DNA of 64,000 nucleotides from the NCBI GenBank assembly GCA_014529385.2, contig CM043942.1, positions 64,015,184 through 64,079,183 of the forward strand, read 5' to 3'. Below, in pieces: positions 9,746 through 20,977 of this stretch; the stretch's first letter is position 1; every line of letters begins with the position of its first letter. The notes under the pieces were generated by a model that saw nothing but the letters and a program-made list of their open reading frames with translations, was not told the origin of the DNA and searched no databases. Origin of the DNA: Adiantum capillus-veneris (taxonomy: Eukaryota > Streptophyta > Polypodiopsida > Polypodiales > Pteridaceae). The position numbers were made by a program, and so were the translations under genes.

Positions 9746-10918
9746 AAGTATTTTAATTCCACCGCTTATACCGACGTGTATACCGTTGTTACGATACCGA
9801 TGCTTATTTCAGTGTCTATACCAATGTCGAGGATTTAAAATTCTTTTGTACCCGCGTTGGTATATCCGCGTGCCTTCGTGCGACGTGTTGTAGTGAGAAT
9901 TGAGGTGGTTCGGGGTGGGAAGCAAGAGAGGCGACCTCTAAACACCCCTCAAGGCTTCCGTGCTGCTCAATTAGGGCTGGGTCAGCCACAAGCAAGGAAT
10001 AACAACAAACCCACAACCAAACAAGTGAAGGGACTCCACCTAGTTATGGTGTGTGAACTAGAATTCAAGAGATATTTTGTCACACCAAAGAAGATGCACC
10101 ACAAAACATACACAAGCAATCTCACACCAAGACACACACCAAATAGAGTTGAGAGAGCTAGAGCAAAGGGAAGAGAGAGAGAGAGAAATGGAACTTGCGT
10201 AATACCTTGTTTGTGACTTGCAAATAGAGATGGTTGGTTATGATGCTATCCTAGAGCTTATACAAAACTAACTCATGCTTAGTAAATGCTAAACATTGCC
10301 AACACACACACACTATCTTAGGGTGTGGGAAACCTCTCACCACAATACCCTCTTACAATGGACACAAAATTGGCAATGAAAACACACTAATATATTTCTA
10401 AAACAAGATCAAATGATAGAAACTCAAAATACACAAGTCACCTGAATTCACCAATCCATATTGCACAAGTGGGAGGACGAAGATTTGAATGTTGAATCAC
10501 GCCTTTGATGCACCAAACCTCAATTTATTGATGATAGAGGAACATATACAATAGTTCTTTTGAGATTTTTAAACTTACGCTCTCTCACTTGCAATGTGTA
10601 GCTTGAAAGTTTCTCTCACACCAAAAGTGAAGCTCACAAAGTGGTTGCTACGCCTAAATCTCTCCTCAGGCATAGAGTGTTGGGGTGCTATGTGAGATAT
10701 TGGGGGTGATTTACAAGAAGGAGAGGTGCCTATTTATAGGTTGGAGACCTCTCATTAAGATTATAAGAAATCCTACTTTACAAGCTAACAAATCAGGATT
10801 ATTATTTCTTTGAATATCAAAACATTGCGGGCCTTCTTTGTCTGCTTGAGTCATGGATGTGGGTTCAAAAGAGAGCATTATTGATGGTTGATAAGGTGAA
10901 AGCAGAGTTTTAAGGAAG

Positions 10919-10920
<2 letters not shown>
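9746..10920. other. Non-coding stretch, nothing firm
   Basis: Contains a short GA run near 10170 and a TATTTATAGG string near 10731. The open frame at 9857-10216 is low complexity and basic without a family pattern. It may belong to an unrecognised retroelement leader. Confidence 0.45.

Positions 10921-10963
<43 letters not shown>
10921..10963. repeat. (GA)n microsatellite
   Basis: Uninterrupted GA dinucleotide run of 43 bases. Confidence 0.97.
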
Positions 10964-10965
<2 letters not shown>

Positions 10966-12500
10966 ACTATACACATGTAGGCTTGAGGTGAGGTGTCTTT
11001 TATGATTAGATCAATGGCTACTTTGTGTTAGTATGCTAGTGGTTTGTGTTAGTAGTTTGTAGTTAGTAGGATGGGGTAAAATTACATGGCATAGGCACTC
11101 AAGGTGCATTATATGATTTATACAATGATAAAAAATAAGAGAAAAATTATAATATACACAATTTGATGGAAACCACGAGATAGAAAGGAAATTTTTAACC
11201 TATCACCTCCAGCGAATGAGTGCTTGTAGAACTCTATCGGTGTAGTTTTTGTGACCATATAAAAATTAAATTTTACATGATCAAAATCCTCATTTTACAA
11301 AGCTTGAACTTGATCATTTGCTGCTCAAGGTCAAGCTCTGTAAAAGGATGAAGACGTTATGGTAATAATTTGATTCTAGATAGAGAAGTTGAGCTATGTG
11401 TGTGTAGAGATGATAATTTTTTAGCTATGGAGTAAGGGAGAGATGGGAATGGTGAAGAAGATGAAAGAAGCCATGAAAGTTACAGGTGTGAGTGAAGGAT
11501 GGAGAGGAATGAGTATGTGTGTGTGTGTGTGGAAGTAGGAAAGGAGGTGAGAGAAGACTATAGTCTATGGGTTACTTTGTGAGAAAAGTGGGCAGACTGA
11601 GGTCCACACATAAAATTCATATCTCACCGTTGTAGCTCCAAATATTATGCAAAACACAACTCCAAATATTATGCAAAACATTGAGGTGATTATTCATTTT
11701 GTGGGCTGCATCTTGTCTATTGATCACTTATTCAATTTCCAAGCGGAGATAGCCGTAAAAAATCTCACCAAAAAGCCTGTTTTTTATGCCTGCAAAAGTC
11801 TTTTAGTGGCCTCCTCCTTTGTTGAATTTTCACAATGCATCCAAGAATGAGCCCCTCATGTGTCATATCATGATACAAAGCATCCAAGTTATCTTTACAC
11901 ATGCATGGAGGAGGATTATTGGTGAATAAAGACATATATATATGGTGGGACTAGTGTACAGTTCATGGATTTTAGCTCAATGAGCATATAGTGTTAGAAT
12001 AATGAGTACATAATATATATAAAAATATGAAAGAATTATGGATATGGCAAAAGATATTGGAATCATATGATATGGTCCAACTTTTTTATTATTTTCAGTG
12101 AAAGAGAAAAAAGTATGCAAGTAAATAAAAATTATATAATAAAAGTGACTAAGGAAGTAGAAGCCAAATTTTCTTTTTTCACAAGGGTGAGGATAAAAAT
12201 GTGAGGGTGATTTGTATAAAACAAAAAAATATTTATGAGATTAGAGAATGTACACATTGGCAAAAAATATATACTTATGGTGTAAGAGGATAAAAGAAGG
12301 CATACATAGGTCTAATAAAACACACACCTAGGTATAAATATTTAAATAAAATATCAAAATAATTATAAAAAATCTCTATATTTAGGCCCTTTATACAATG
12401 AAGTATTTACATACAATAAGGCTATAATATACTTTTCTTGTTTATTTTATTTATTCTTTTGGCTCAACTAGCCCAATGATTAGCTAATTGAGGGTTTGTA
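10964..12500. other. AT-rich intergenic stretch
   Basis: No protein, RNA or element boundary is recognised. A short duplication (CTCCAAATATTATGCAAAACA-type) sits at 11636-11682 and a GTGT run near 11517. The part 12000-12440 is strongly AT-rich. Confidence 0.5.
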
Positions 12501-12526
12501 AGAAGATATGAGAAAAGTTCCCAAAC

Positions 12527-12968
12527 TCACACACACCTATGTACAATGAAAGGGTGAGGATAACCAAAGTGTTTAAGTGATTTTGATAGAGTGAGGTAGC
12601 TCACTATGGCAATTTGGAATAGCCAAAAAATGGCTACCACCAGGATAGAAAGCAGCCGGTGATAGGTTTTGTGTGGAGAGCAGTCTCCAAGTCGGAGATT
12701 GTTAAGCTCAATAGAGGTAAACAAATCACGATGTGAGATAATGTGCTTTGTAGAACCACTATCAAAATACCACACATGTAAATCTGCAACAACTAACATC
12801 ATGCATCATGGACAATAGGATCAAATGCCCATTTTGCATCAACATCAGCATCACAATCTCCTTGACAAAAGACTCTACAATTGTTTCACTTGTATTGGAC
12901 CTTGTAATGGATCCAACCTCTTTCTTCTTAGCCTCTTTTCCCTTCAATTTTTGACACTGCTTGATCAA
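12527..12968 (-). pseudogene. Copia zinc-knuckle flank and aspartic protease relic
   Basis: Minus-strand frames contain IKQCQKLKGKEAKKKE, the stretch just after a CCHC knuckle, and then HVWYFDSGSTKHIISHRDLF, in which DSGS is the protease active-site motif (usually DSGA/DSGC). The two pieces are in different frames. After the motif the frame loses similarity and ends at 12527. Confidence 0.8.
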
Positions 12969-13349
12969 GTGTCATTAGCTTTACAATAATGGCAACGCAT
13001 CTTCTTTTTTCCTTTATCATCAAAATTGCTAGACCAAGTGCTGTAGTAGAAGCATTAGGAACATAAGTTTTACCACTCGTATCAGAGCCATAAGGAGTGG
13101 TTACATTGCTGTTCCCACCATTTCTTTGAGCTGCAATAAAAGCCTATTCAATTGCACACTGCCTACTCCTGTTTTTTTTTTAAAGTGACTCTTGCAACAA
13201 CAATGTGCATAATGAATCAAACTTGACAACTTCAAGATTTCCTTGGGTCATAAGTCTCCAAGTACTAGCAAAAGTCTATTAAGAATCTGACAAAGCATGA
13301 AGAACAATCTGCACAAGTGAACTGTCAGAAATGACTTCTCTTGCAGAAA

Positions 13350-13860
13350 TTAGTTTCTCATTAAGATCCTTGACATTAGCAAGGAAAGTGTCCATTTCAT
13401 CTTCCTCATGCATAATCTTCGATTGCAATTCTTTATGCAGCAAGAAATTTTAGCCTCATTGAGGCTTGCATACAAACCTGCTAGAATATCACAAGCCTTT
13501 TTTGCAGATTTTGTTGAACAGATGTGAGAAGTGATAGTATGCTTCACAGACAATGCAATCATGCATGAGCCTGTGCATCTCTTACATCCCAAGGAGCCTG
13601 CTTAGCCGTAGGCAAAACAACTCTTACAACAGCATCCTTGGCAACACAACCTGTAGCATCCTCAACATCACATAGATTCACAATACGAGGATGTACATCA
13701 ATGCCCTGCACAATGTTCCAAACTCCCTTTGACAGAAGTACATGTTGCATCATGTAAGCCCATATAGGGTAATCGTACCCATCCAATGTGTCCTCAGCGC
13801 AACAAACATCTTGAACACATTTGTGTTGTTGTCAGCTATGGAAAATGCATGCACTTGATG
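13350..13860 (-). pseudogene. Copia gag (nucleocapsid precursor) relic
   Basis: The minus strand gives DGYDYPIWAYMM, VLLSKGVWNIVQGID and WDVRDAQAHALI-type strings followed by ALSVKHTITSHICSTKSAKKA and LYASLNEAKI, the conserved core of copia-type Gag (UBN2-like). The frame shifts between the two halves near 13560-13590. The forward copies at 17453 and 20135 align with it. Confidence 0.8.
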
Positions 13861-14185
13861 TGAAAACTTCTCAAAATGAGGAGAAATTGAGTGAGGTCAT
13901 CACGTGCTATATAGCACAACCGGCACTAGATTGTATGGAACTTGTTATGCAGTAATTGGCACTGACAAAAATTTTGCACAAGATGACAAAATTGTCTGTG
14001 CAGATCTGGCTGAAGTGAAAACGGAGGTCGACATGAGCCCAAAATGAAATTTTGAGCAAACCTGCTCTGGAACATGACCCAAATTTTTTGTCGACCTACC
14101 GACGCTCGCCAAAGCTTGCTGAAATTTCAAAAAACGAGTAGGGGTGTTCTAGCACCACTTACAACCAAGGCAGGGAGGATGTGAC

Positions 14186-14200
14186 CTGGTTTGATACCAA
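14186..14200 (-). promoter_or_regulatory. tRNA-iMet primer-binding site of the copia element
   Basis: Immediately inside the LTR the minus strand reads TTGGTATCAAACCAGG, close to the TGGTATCAGAGC complement of the initiator tRNA-Met 3' end used by copia elements. Confidence 0.8.
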
Positions 14201-14201
14201 T

Positions 14202-14427
14202 TGTTGGAATTAGGGTTGAAGGGAAACGCATAGAGCTTGGACAAGACGAAGGAAGCTCAAGGCACCCAACAGAGAGTGTATTACTTAGTGTGAAATGGAA
14301 AGATAGATAGCCGGAGAGTGATGGGCGTATATACAATGCACGGGAAAAAAACCTCCTAAAGAGGGAAAAATTGCCCCGGCGATCCTAGTGTGCTCACACA
14401 CATCACTACCACATGTATATGGTAACA
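14202..14427 (-). repeat. Copia LTR (226 bp)
   Basis: On the minus strand it starts TGTTACCATATACATGTGG and ends CTAATTCCAACA, i.e. TG...CA ends. The assignment is supported by a second copy in the other orientation at 26980-27659 (interrupted by a MITE), which shares the CATGTGGTA-GATGTGTGTGA and CCTTGAGCTTCCTTCGTCTT segments. Confidence 0.85.
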
Positions 14428-14432
14428 TGTAC

Positions 14433-15180
14433 ATGTTAGGGAAAGATGGCATACTACGGAGGTATGTGCCACGTGAAGAAATAATAACTCTTTTGGAGGA
14501 GGAGAATTAGGACGCCAGATGTCTGGAGAGATCATGGCTAGAAAACTACTCCAGGCAAGATATTGGTGGGACACCATCCTTAGAGATTCTCAAGAATGGG
14601 TCAGGGGATGTGATGCCTAGTAAAGAATGGGCAAACATTTTCCTAATAACATGGGACCGTTGCAAAATGTCCAACTTTAGCCCCATTCATGAAATGGGGA
14701 ATTGATTTCATGGGACTCTTTAGAAACACTAGCAAGCATAAATACATCATTGTGGCTACAGGTTATGTGAGCAAATGGGTGTAAGCAGAACCACTAACAT
14801 ACAACATAGACAATAAGATAGACAATTTTCTCTATGAATGTCATCACATGCTATGGTTGTCCTCTAGAATTAGTAAGTGACCTAGGAACATGCTTCTTGA
14901 ATGAGACCATCGAAGACCTTACTGAGGTATTTTAAACAAAGCATTAGAAATACACAACATATTACCCCAGATAAAATAGTCAAGTAGAAAGCACTAGTAA
15001 GACTTTGAAACAAATTTTGATCAAGATCCTAAGACATACACATAAATTTAGCCTTATGGGCATACAAAACGGCCTTTAAAGTCTCTACTAACAAACTCTC
15101 TTCAGGTTGGCTTTTGGTCAAGAGGCAATTGTGCCCTTTGAATTCACCATTTCAACTCTAAGAACTTTAGTTCATTAACA
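14433..15180 (+). pseudogene. Ty3 integrase relic (zinc module and core)
   Basis: Across shifting forward frames one can read YVPREEIITLLEE, then ARKLLQARYWWDT and WVRGCDA (degenerate H2C2 finger), KWGIDF, KHKYIIVATGYVSKW with an Asp-to-Gly change at the first catalytic position, and finally a piece resembling AFGQEAIVPFEF. Many stops and shifts break it. It starts right at the outer edge of the copia LTR at 14427, so the copia insertion probably removed or separated the upstream part. Confidence 0.75.
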
Positions 15181-15375
15181 GCTGGATCTCTAGGCAAATC
15201 TTTAGTAAAGGCTACTGGAATCGGAAAATTTGGATGAAGCAATACAAAGTTCAAACTCCAGGTCACACTAGCACAAGAAAATTTAGAAATTTTCTCATGT
15301 AGGAAAATAGAGTCTTTTTCAGTATTTTTCATACTATGTATAACATCATGAGCTTCTGCTCGAGAAGCACCGCTT

Positions 15376-15507
15376 ACCTAGCTAGGGATGATTGGGGGCA
15401 GGGGACCGCCGGCCCCCTCACCGGGCCGGCGGTCCCCTGCTCCCAATCGTACCTAGCTAGTGAGGGGGCCGGTGGTCCCCTGCCCCCAATCGTACCTAGC
15501 TAGGTAT
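15376..15507. repeat. GC-rich hairpin with a duplicated arm
   Basis: ACCTAGCTAGGGATGATTGG...GGACCGCCGGCCCC pairs with GGGCCGGCGGTCCCCTGCTC...CAATCGTACCTAGCTAG across a 6-base CTCACC centre, giving a nearly perfect 40-bp stem. A third copy of the right arm (GGGGGCCGGTGGTCCCCTGC...) follows directly and ends at 15507. The block is far richer in G+C than its surroundings. Confidence 0.85.
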
Positions 15508-15574
15508 GCAGTGCCTCCCTCCCAGAAGCTCATGATGTTGAGGTAAGTCACAATGTGGGAATTATTGTGAGAAT

Positions 15575-16562
15575 TTGTCCAAAACTTCTTGTGTATATAG
15601 GCCTAGCATAGAAAAACCAATACAAGAACCACTCCAAGAACTGGAGGAGTCAACAAGTCCCAAAGTAGAAACACATAACATTAGGGTAAAATCTGAAGCG
15701 ATCAGGCCAAGAGTAGCTACCAAGTCAAGCAGCCGTCAGAAAGGAAATGAGGGTGAGGTTGCAGAGATTCAAACGGTCAACAACAAATACTTATGGAAAG
15801 TAATGCGGCGGCATGCATTTAGGAACACCTACTCATTTCCAATTGTGCTAATTATTTTTGCGATAATAGTAGGTTTCTTGACATGGGCTCCGACCCTCCA
15901 CACTATCTTGCACGGGCATGCTGAAATGGGATCGACGGTTGAGCTGATCTGGGCCATCAGATGCGCAATTGGTAAATTCGGGGCATTTGGTAAATTCGGG
16001 AAGAGAAGTAGATTCGGGCAGGCTTGTAAATTCGGGTCGATCCGCACCCCATGTCTCAAACCCCGACCTCCCCACCATGAGCCATGTGCACTAACCACTA
16101 CGCCCTCTTGCGTACCTTGATATATAGGCGATTCGAGTATGTCATATTGTAAATGTGGGCCGATTAGTAAATTCGGGACAAATTTGTAAATTCGAGGCAA
16201 CTTCAAATCTGACGGTCCATAATTGACGCGCGTCTCCTTTTCCTCCTCCACCATTGATCCCATTTGACCATGCCCGTGTGATATAGTGATGAGGGGCTCC
16301 GACTACGTACGGTAAAAGCCCTCAACCAAAACAAGAAAGAAGTGTGCAAAACAGACATAGTGCTCTCCTCTTCTATGTCTTTGAGTTCGTCATTTTCTTA
16401 TTTTGCGCTCTCAATATAGCAAAGCTGAATGCCAAGGAAACTGCAGATTTTGAAGCTGCAGGCTTAATAAATCTGTTTAAAGTCGTAGACGAGGCAATAG
16501 AAGACAAATTGATGCAGAATTACGACAAGGCATTAAGGTATCAGCTACAAGAGAGAGTTTGA
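15575..16562 (+). pseudogene. Unidentified membrane-type ORF split by a MITE
   Basis: I do not recognise the family. The forward frame from 15575 encodes a basic, Ser/Glu-rich N-terminal part (SSSRQKGNEGEVAE) and a hydrophobic segment FPIVLIIFAIIVGFLTW near residues 89-105. It then runs into a 400-bp inserted element. Read across the element (dropping it and one copy of its 9-bp target repeat), the frame continues without a stop from 16304 to TGA at 16560-16562. The second part adds another hydrophobic segment, LLFYVFEFVIFLFCALN, and a charged tail (DEAIEDKLMQNYDKALRY). The ORF was probably open before the insertion. It may be an exon or a captured gene fragment; no start signal was tested. 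Confidence 0.45.
15895..16294. mobile_element. MITE (hAT- or Mutator-like) with 8-9-bp target duplication
   Basis: A 400-bp insert flanked by GGCTCCGAC at 15886-15894 and 16295-16303. Its ends are imperfect inverted repeats of about 40 bp: left CCTCCACACTATCTTGCACG and right (reverse complement) CCTCATCACTATATCACACG, both continuing into GGGCATG...AAATGGGATC. A 9-bp duplication suggests Mutator; an 8-bp reading (GCTCCGAC) would suggest hAT. It contains several TAAATTCGGG words and no transposase. The right ~280 bp recur at 18675-18958 as part of a larger duplication. Confidence 0.8.
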
Positions 16563-18295
16563 GCCAGCATCTGAGCATTAACGCAAAAACAGTGGGAGTA
16601 CCAGCATGGACTGATGAAATCCATAGCTCAGGCAATATGCTTAAAAAAGGACGACAAACATTTGTCTAAACAGATGTTCATGGAAGCGGCTAGGGTATTG
16701 AAAGGAGGATAATGTTGCTGGGCGAAGCTACTGGATAAGGCCATGGCAGCGGTAAAATATGAGGAAAAGTTGGGGTGCTAAAAGGAATGGTAAATTTTGT
16801 TTTTAGGCAATGGCCTACTCGATTGATTTCCGCATAATAGGTTAGGTCTAAATGCCGGTTGCCACCACACCCTTCTTGTATTCAGGTCTTAGAAAGAAAT
16901 ACCAATTGAGGACATGAGACCGGGTCCGAAAAGAACAACTTTCGATTTACAAAGCTTGGCAAATTGCGATGAAAGTGGAACTGCTTCTAGTTGACATGCC
17001 AAAATATGCATGTATGGAAGATTGCAAAAATCCGGTGAGAAATCAAATGGCAGGGTCAAATGAGGAAAAATGAAATAGAGCAGGATTTGCAAAATTTGGT
17101 ATTACCAAAAGACACTGGGCACCCAACGTTATGAAAAGAATGTCTTATCATATTTGCCAACCTACTCAAGCATTGGTATAAAGTGGCTAAACAAGAGGTC
17201 AATTTCTTTGAAACATGCATGGATCGACTCCCTGACAACTCAGATTTTTTATTTCGGCTCATTTCGGCCTCCTTTTCTACTACAGGTAGTACTATACAAG
17301 CTATTTCGTCATTTCGTGCAAATTTTTTGTCAGTGTCGTTTTTTACATAACAGGTCCCTTATAATCTTCTATGGTTTGTGTTGTATAGCACATGTTGTTC
17401 TCACATGGTTTCTCCTCTTTTCGGCAGTTTTCGCATTAGGTGCCACATTCGCATGGCTGACAACAACACAGATGTGTTGAAGATGTTGCTGCTGAGGAAA
17501 AATTGAATGGGGACAATTACCCTATGTGGGCTTACATGGCCTTGTGTCAAAGGGCGTTTGGAACATTTTGTAGGGCATTGATGTACATCGTTGTTTTGAG
17601 GATGTAGAGGATGTCGCAGGTTTTGGTGGTAGGATTGCTACTTCCAGAACTGTGTTTCCTATGGTTGAGCAAGCTCGTTGGGATGGAAAAGATGCGTAGG
17701 CTCATGCATTGATTGCATTGTCCGTGAAACACTCTATTACTCTCACATTCGTTCAATGAAATTTACAAAACAGGCTTGGGATTTTTTGTATGTTCTTTAC
17801 ATGAGTCGTAATGAGGCTAAAATTGCATTGCTGTGTAAAGAGATGGAGTCAAATATTATGCAGTAGAAAGATGACATGGACACTTTCCTTTCTAGTGTCA
17901 AGGATATCAATGAGTACCTTATTTCTACAGGCAAAGTAATTTTAGACAGTTGCCTTGTGCAGACTGTTCTTGACACCTTGCCAGATTCTTGTCAAACTTT
18001 TGCTAGTACTTGGAGATTTGTGACGCAAGGAAATCCAGAAGTTGTCAAGTTTGACGCGGTATTCACATTGCTATTGCAAGACTCGTTTTCTAGAAAAAAA
18101 TAGGACTAGACAACGTGCAGTTGAACATGCCTTTATTCATGCTCAAAGAAAAGGTTGTAACTACATGTAGCTACTTCTCATGATTCTTCTATGAGTGGTA
18201 AATCACGTGTTCCAAATTCTTCTGGTGGTAGCAATTTATCTGAAAATTTTGGTGATAAGGGAAAAAAGAAGATGCATTGCCATTATTGTAAAGCT
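16012..18295. repeat. Duplicated block, copy 1
   Basis: Near-identical to 18675-20977, at an offset of 2663 bases that becomes 2683 after a 20-bp net insertion in copy 2 (near 19074). It contains the right part of the MITE, the unknown exon-like segment and copia gag up to the zinc knuckle. Only scattered substitutions separate the copies, so the duplication is recent compared with the decay of the gag frame. Confidence 0.9.
16563..17257 (+). other. Exon-like fragment of unknown origin upstream of copia gag
   Basis: After the stop at 16560 several short stretches look protein-like in broken frames: KQWEYQHGLMKSIAQAICLK, KQMFMEAARVLKGG, KAMAAVKYEEKLG, and further on HWYKVAKQEVNFFETCMDRL. I cannot name the family. 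This segment takes the place where the copia family normally has its LTR and leader. Its leader similarity begins only near 17258, so the sequence was joined to, or captured by, the element. It is present a second time at 19250-19940. Confidence 0.4.
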
Positions 18296-18330
18296 AATGA
18301 TCACTTGATCAAGTAGTGTCCTAAGTTGAA
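17453..18330 (+). pseudogene. Copia gag, first copy
   Basis: Begins at an ATG reading MADNNTDVLK, which also occurs in the reverse copy. Then NGDNYPMWAYMALCQRAFGT, KQAWDFLYVLYMSRNEAKIALL, MDTFLSSVKDINEYLIS and TVLDTLPDSCQTFASTWRF follow in several frames: the Gag core of copia elements, whose product forms the particle around the RNA. A CCHC knuckle follows near 18270-18310 (CHYCKANDHLIK, stop, CPKLK), so the last Cys lies just past an in-frame TAG. Multiple frameshifts; not functional. Confidence 0.85.
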
Positions 18331-18672
18331 GTCAAAAGACGCTAAGAAGAAAGAGGTTTGTTCCACTACTATTGATGGTTCCACTACAAATGCAGCTATT
18401 GTTGAGTCTTCTGTGAAAGAAGATTGTGATGCACAATGGGATTTTAGTGCAGAGTGCACTTATGATCCTTCTGTCCATGATGCATGTTTGTCAATTATTG
18501 TAGATGCTCATGTGTGGTACTTTGACAGTGGTGCTACAAAGCAGATTACCTCTCATCGTGACTTGTTTACCTCTCTCAAGGATGTCCCTCGTGAGAATTT
18601 AGTCACTTGTGCCAACAATGCCTTTTATCCGGTCAGGGGAGTTAGAAAGACTCTGTTGACTGCTGTAAATGG
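18311..18672 (+). pseudogene. Copia protease relic
   Basis: A single frame carries KSKDAKKKEV, a spacer, and AHVWYFDSGATKQITSHRDL, with the aspartic-protease motif DSGA that in living elements cuts the polyprotein. ENLVTCANNAFYPVRGVRK follows. Similarity to the family stops at about 18672, where the second copy of the duplicated block begins; the ORF itself runs on to 18757 inside repeat DNA. Confidence 0.85.
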
Positions 18673-18674
18673 AA

Positions 18675-20977
18675 GTTCGGGTAGGCTTGTAAATTCGGGT
18701 CGATCCGCACCCCATGTCTCAAACCCCGACCTCCCCACCATGAGCCATGTGCACTAACCACTATGCCCTCTTGCGTACCTTGATATATAGGCGATTCGAG
18801 TATGTCATATTGTAAATGTGGGCTGATTAGTAAATTCAGGACAAATTTGTAAATTCGAGGCAACTTCAAATCTGACGGTCCATAATTGACGCACGTCTTC
18901 TTTTCCTCCTCCACCATTGATCCCATTTGAACATGCCCATGTGATATAGTGATGAGAAGCTCAAATGGCGTACGGTAAAAGCCCTCAACCAAAACAAGAA
19001 AGAAGTGTGCAAAACAGACATAGTGCTCTCCTCTTCTATGTTTTTGACTTCGTCATTTTCTTATTTTGCGCTCTATCCATGGATTTTGATAGCTTAATAT
19101 AGCAAAGCTGAATGCCAAGGAAACTGCAGATTTTGAAGCTGCAGGCTTAATAAATCTGTTTAAAGTCGTAGACGAGGCAATAGAAGACAAATTGATGCAG
19201 AATTACGACAAGGCATTAAGGTATCAGCTACAAGAGAGAGTTTGAGCCAGCATCTGAGCATTAACGCAAAAACAGTGGGAGTACCAGCATGGACTGATGA
19301 AATCCATAGCTCAGGCAATATGCTTAAAAAAGGACGACAAACATTTGTCTAAACAGATGTTCATGGAAGCGGCTAGGGTATTGAAAGGAGGATAATGTTG
19401 CTGGGCGAAGCTACTGGATAAGGCCATGGCAGCGGTAAAATATGAGGAAAAGTTGGGGTGCTAAAAGGAATGGTAAACTTTGTTTTTAGGCAATGGCCTA
19501 CTCGATTGATTTCCGCATAATAGGTTAGGTCTAAATGCCAGTTGCCACCACACCCTTCTTGTATTCAGGTCTTAGAAAGAAATACCAATTGAGGACATGA
19601 GACCGGGTCCGAAAAGAACAACTTTCGATTTACAAAGCTTGGCAAATTGCGATGAAAGTGGAACTGCTTCTAGTTGACATGCCAAAATATGCATGTATGG
19701 AAGATTGCAAAAATCCGGTGAGAAATCAAATGGCAGGGTCAAATGAGGAAAAATGAAATAGAGCAGGATTTGCAAAATCTGGTATTACCAAAAGACACTG
19801 GGCACCCAACGTTATGAAAAGAATGTCTTATCATATTTGCCAACCTACTCAAGCATTGGTATAAAGTGGCTAAACAAGAGGTCAATTTCTTTGAAACATG
19901 CATGGATCGACTCCCTGACAACTCAGATTTTTTATTTCGGCTCATTTCGGCCTCCTTTTCTACTACAGGTAGTACTATACAAGCTATTTCGTTATTTCGT
20001 GCAAATTTTTTGTCAGTGTCGTTTTTACATAACAGGTCCCTTATAATCTTCTATGGTTTGTGTTGTATAGCACATGTTGTTCTCACATGGTTTCTCCTCT
20101 TTTCGGCAGTTTTCGCATTAGGTGCCACATTCACATGGCTGACAACAACACAGATGTGTTGAAGATGTTGCTGCTGAGGAAAAATTGAATGGGGACAATT
20201 ACCCTATGTGGGCTTACATGGCCTTGTGTCAAAGGGCGTTTGGAACATTTTGTAGGGCATTGATGTACATCGTTGTTTTGAGGATGTAGAGGATGTCGCA
20301 GGTTTTGGTGGTAGGATTGCTACTTCCAGAACTGTGTTTCCTATGGTTGAGCAAGCTCGTTGGGATGGAAAAGATGCATAGGCTCATGCATTGATTGCAT
20401 TGTCCGTGAAACACTCTATTACTCTCACATTAGTTCAATGAAATTTACAAAACAGGCTTGGGATTTTTTGTATGTTCTTTACACGAGTCGTAATGAGGCT
20501 AAAATTGCATTGCTGTGTAAAGAGATGGAGTCAAATATTATGCAGTAGAAAGATGACATGGACACTTTCCTTTCTAGTGTCAAGGATATCAATGAGTACC
20601 TTATTTCTACAGGCAAAGTAATTTTAGACAGTTGCCTTGTGCAGACTGTTCTTGACACCTTGCCAGATTCTTGTCAAACTTTTGCTAGTACTTGGAGATT
20701 TGTGACGCAAGGAAATCCAGAAGTTGTCAAGTTTGACGCGGTATTCACATTGCTATTGCAAGACTCGTTTTCTAGAAAAAAAATAGGACTAGACAACGTG
20801 CAGTTGAACATGCCTTTATTCATGCTCAAAGAAAAGGTTGTAACTACATGTAGCTACTTCTCATGATTCTTCTATGAGTGGTAAATCACGTGTTCCAAAT
20901 GCTTCTGGTGGTAGCAATTTATCTGAAAATTTTGGTGATAAGGGAAAAAAGAAGATGCATTGCCATTATTGTAAAGC
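18675..20977. repeat. Duplicated block, copy 2
   Basis: Second copy of 16012-18295. It sits exactly between copia protease sequence (ending near 18672) and copia pre-integrase sequence (starting at 20978), so it behaves like an insertion into the pol of the same element. Where copy 1 reads GATGAGGGGCTCCGACTACG at the MITE end, copy 2 reads GATGAGAAGCTCAAATGGCG, a local cluster of differences just at the old target site. Confidence 0.9.
20135..20977 (+). pseudogene. Copia gag, second copy
   Basis: Duplicate of the gag at 17453-18295 with the same disablements. Its zinc knuckle is cut in half: after CHYCKA the frame switches to pre-integrase sequence at 20978, so the second half of the knuckle and the protease are missing here. 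Confidence 0.85.

Larger units (their letters stand above)
12527..14427 (-). mobile_element. Truncated Ty1/copia retrotransposon, reverse strand
   Basis: Read on the minus strand the order is LTR, primer-binding site, leader, gag, zinc-knuckle remnant and protease, where the element breaks off near 12527. Integrase, reverse transcriptase and the 3' LTR are missing. Its LTR, leader and gag match the forward copia element at 17.3-27.7 kb, so both belong to one family. Its upstream LTR edge at 14427 directly abuts a Ty3 integrase relic, which implies insertion into that older element. The gag frame is broken repeatedly. Confidence 0.85.
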
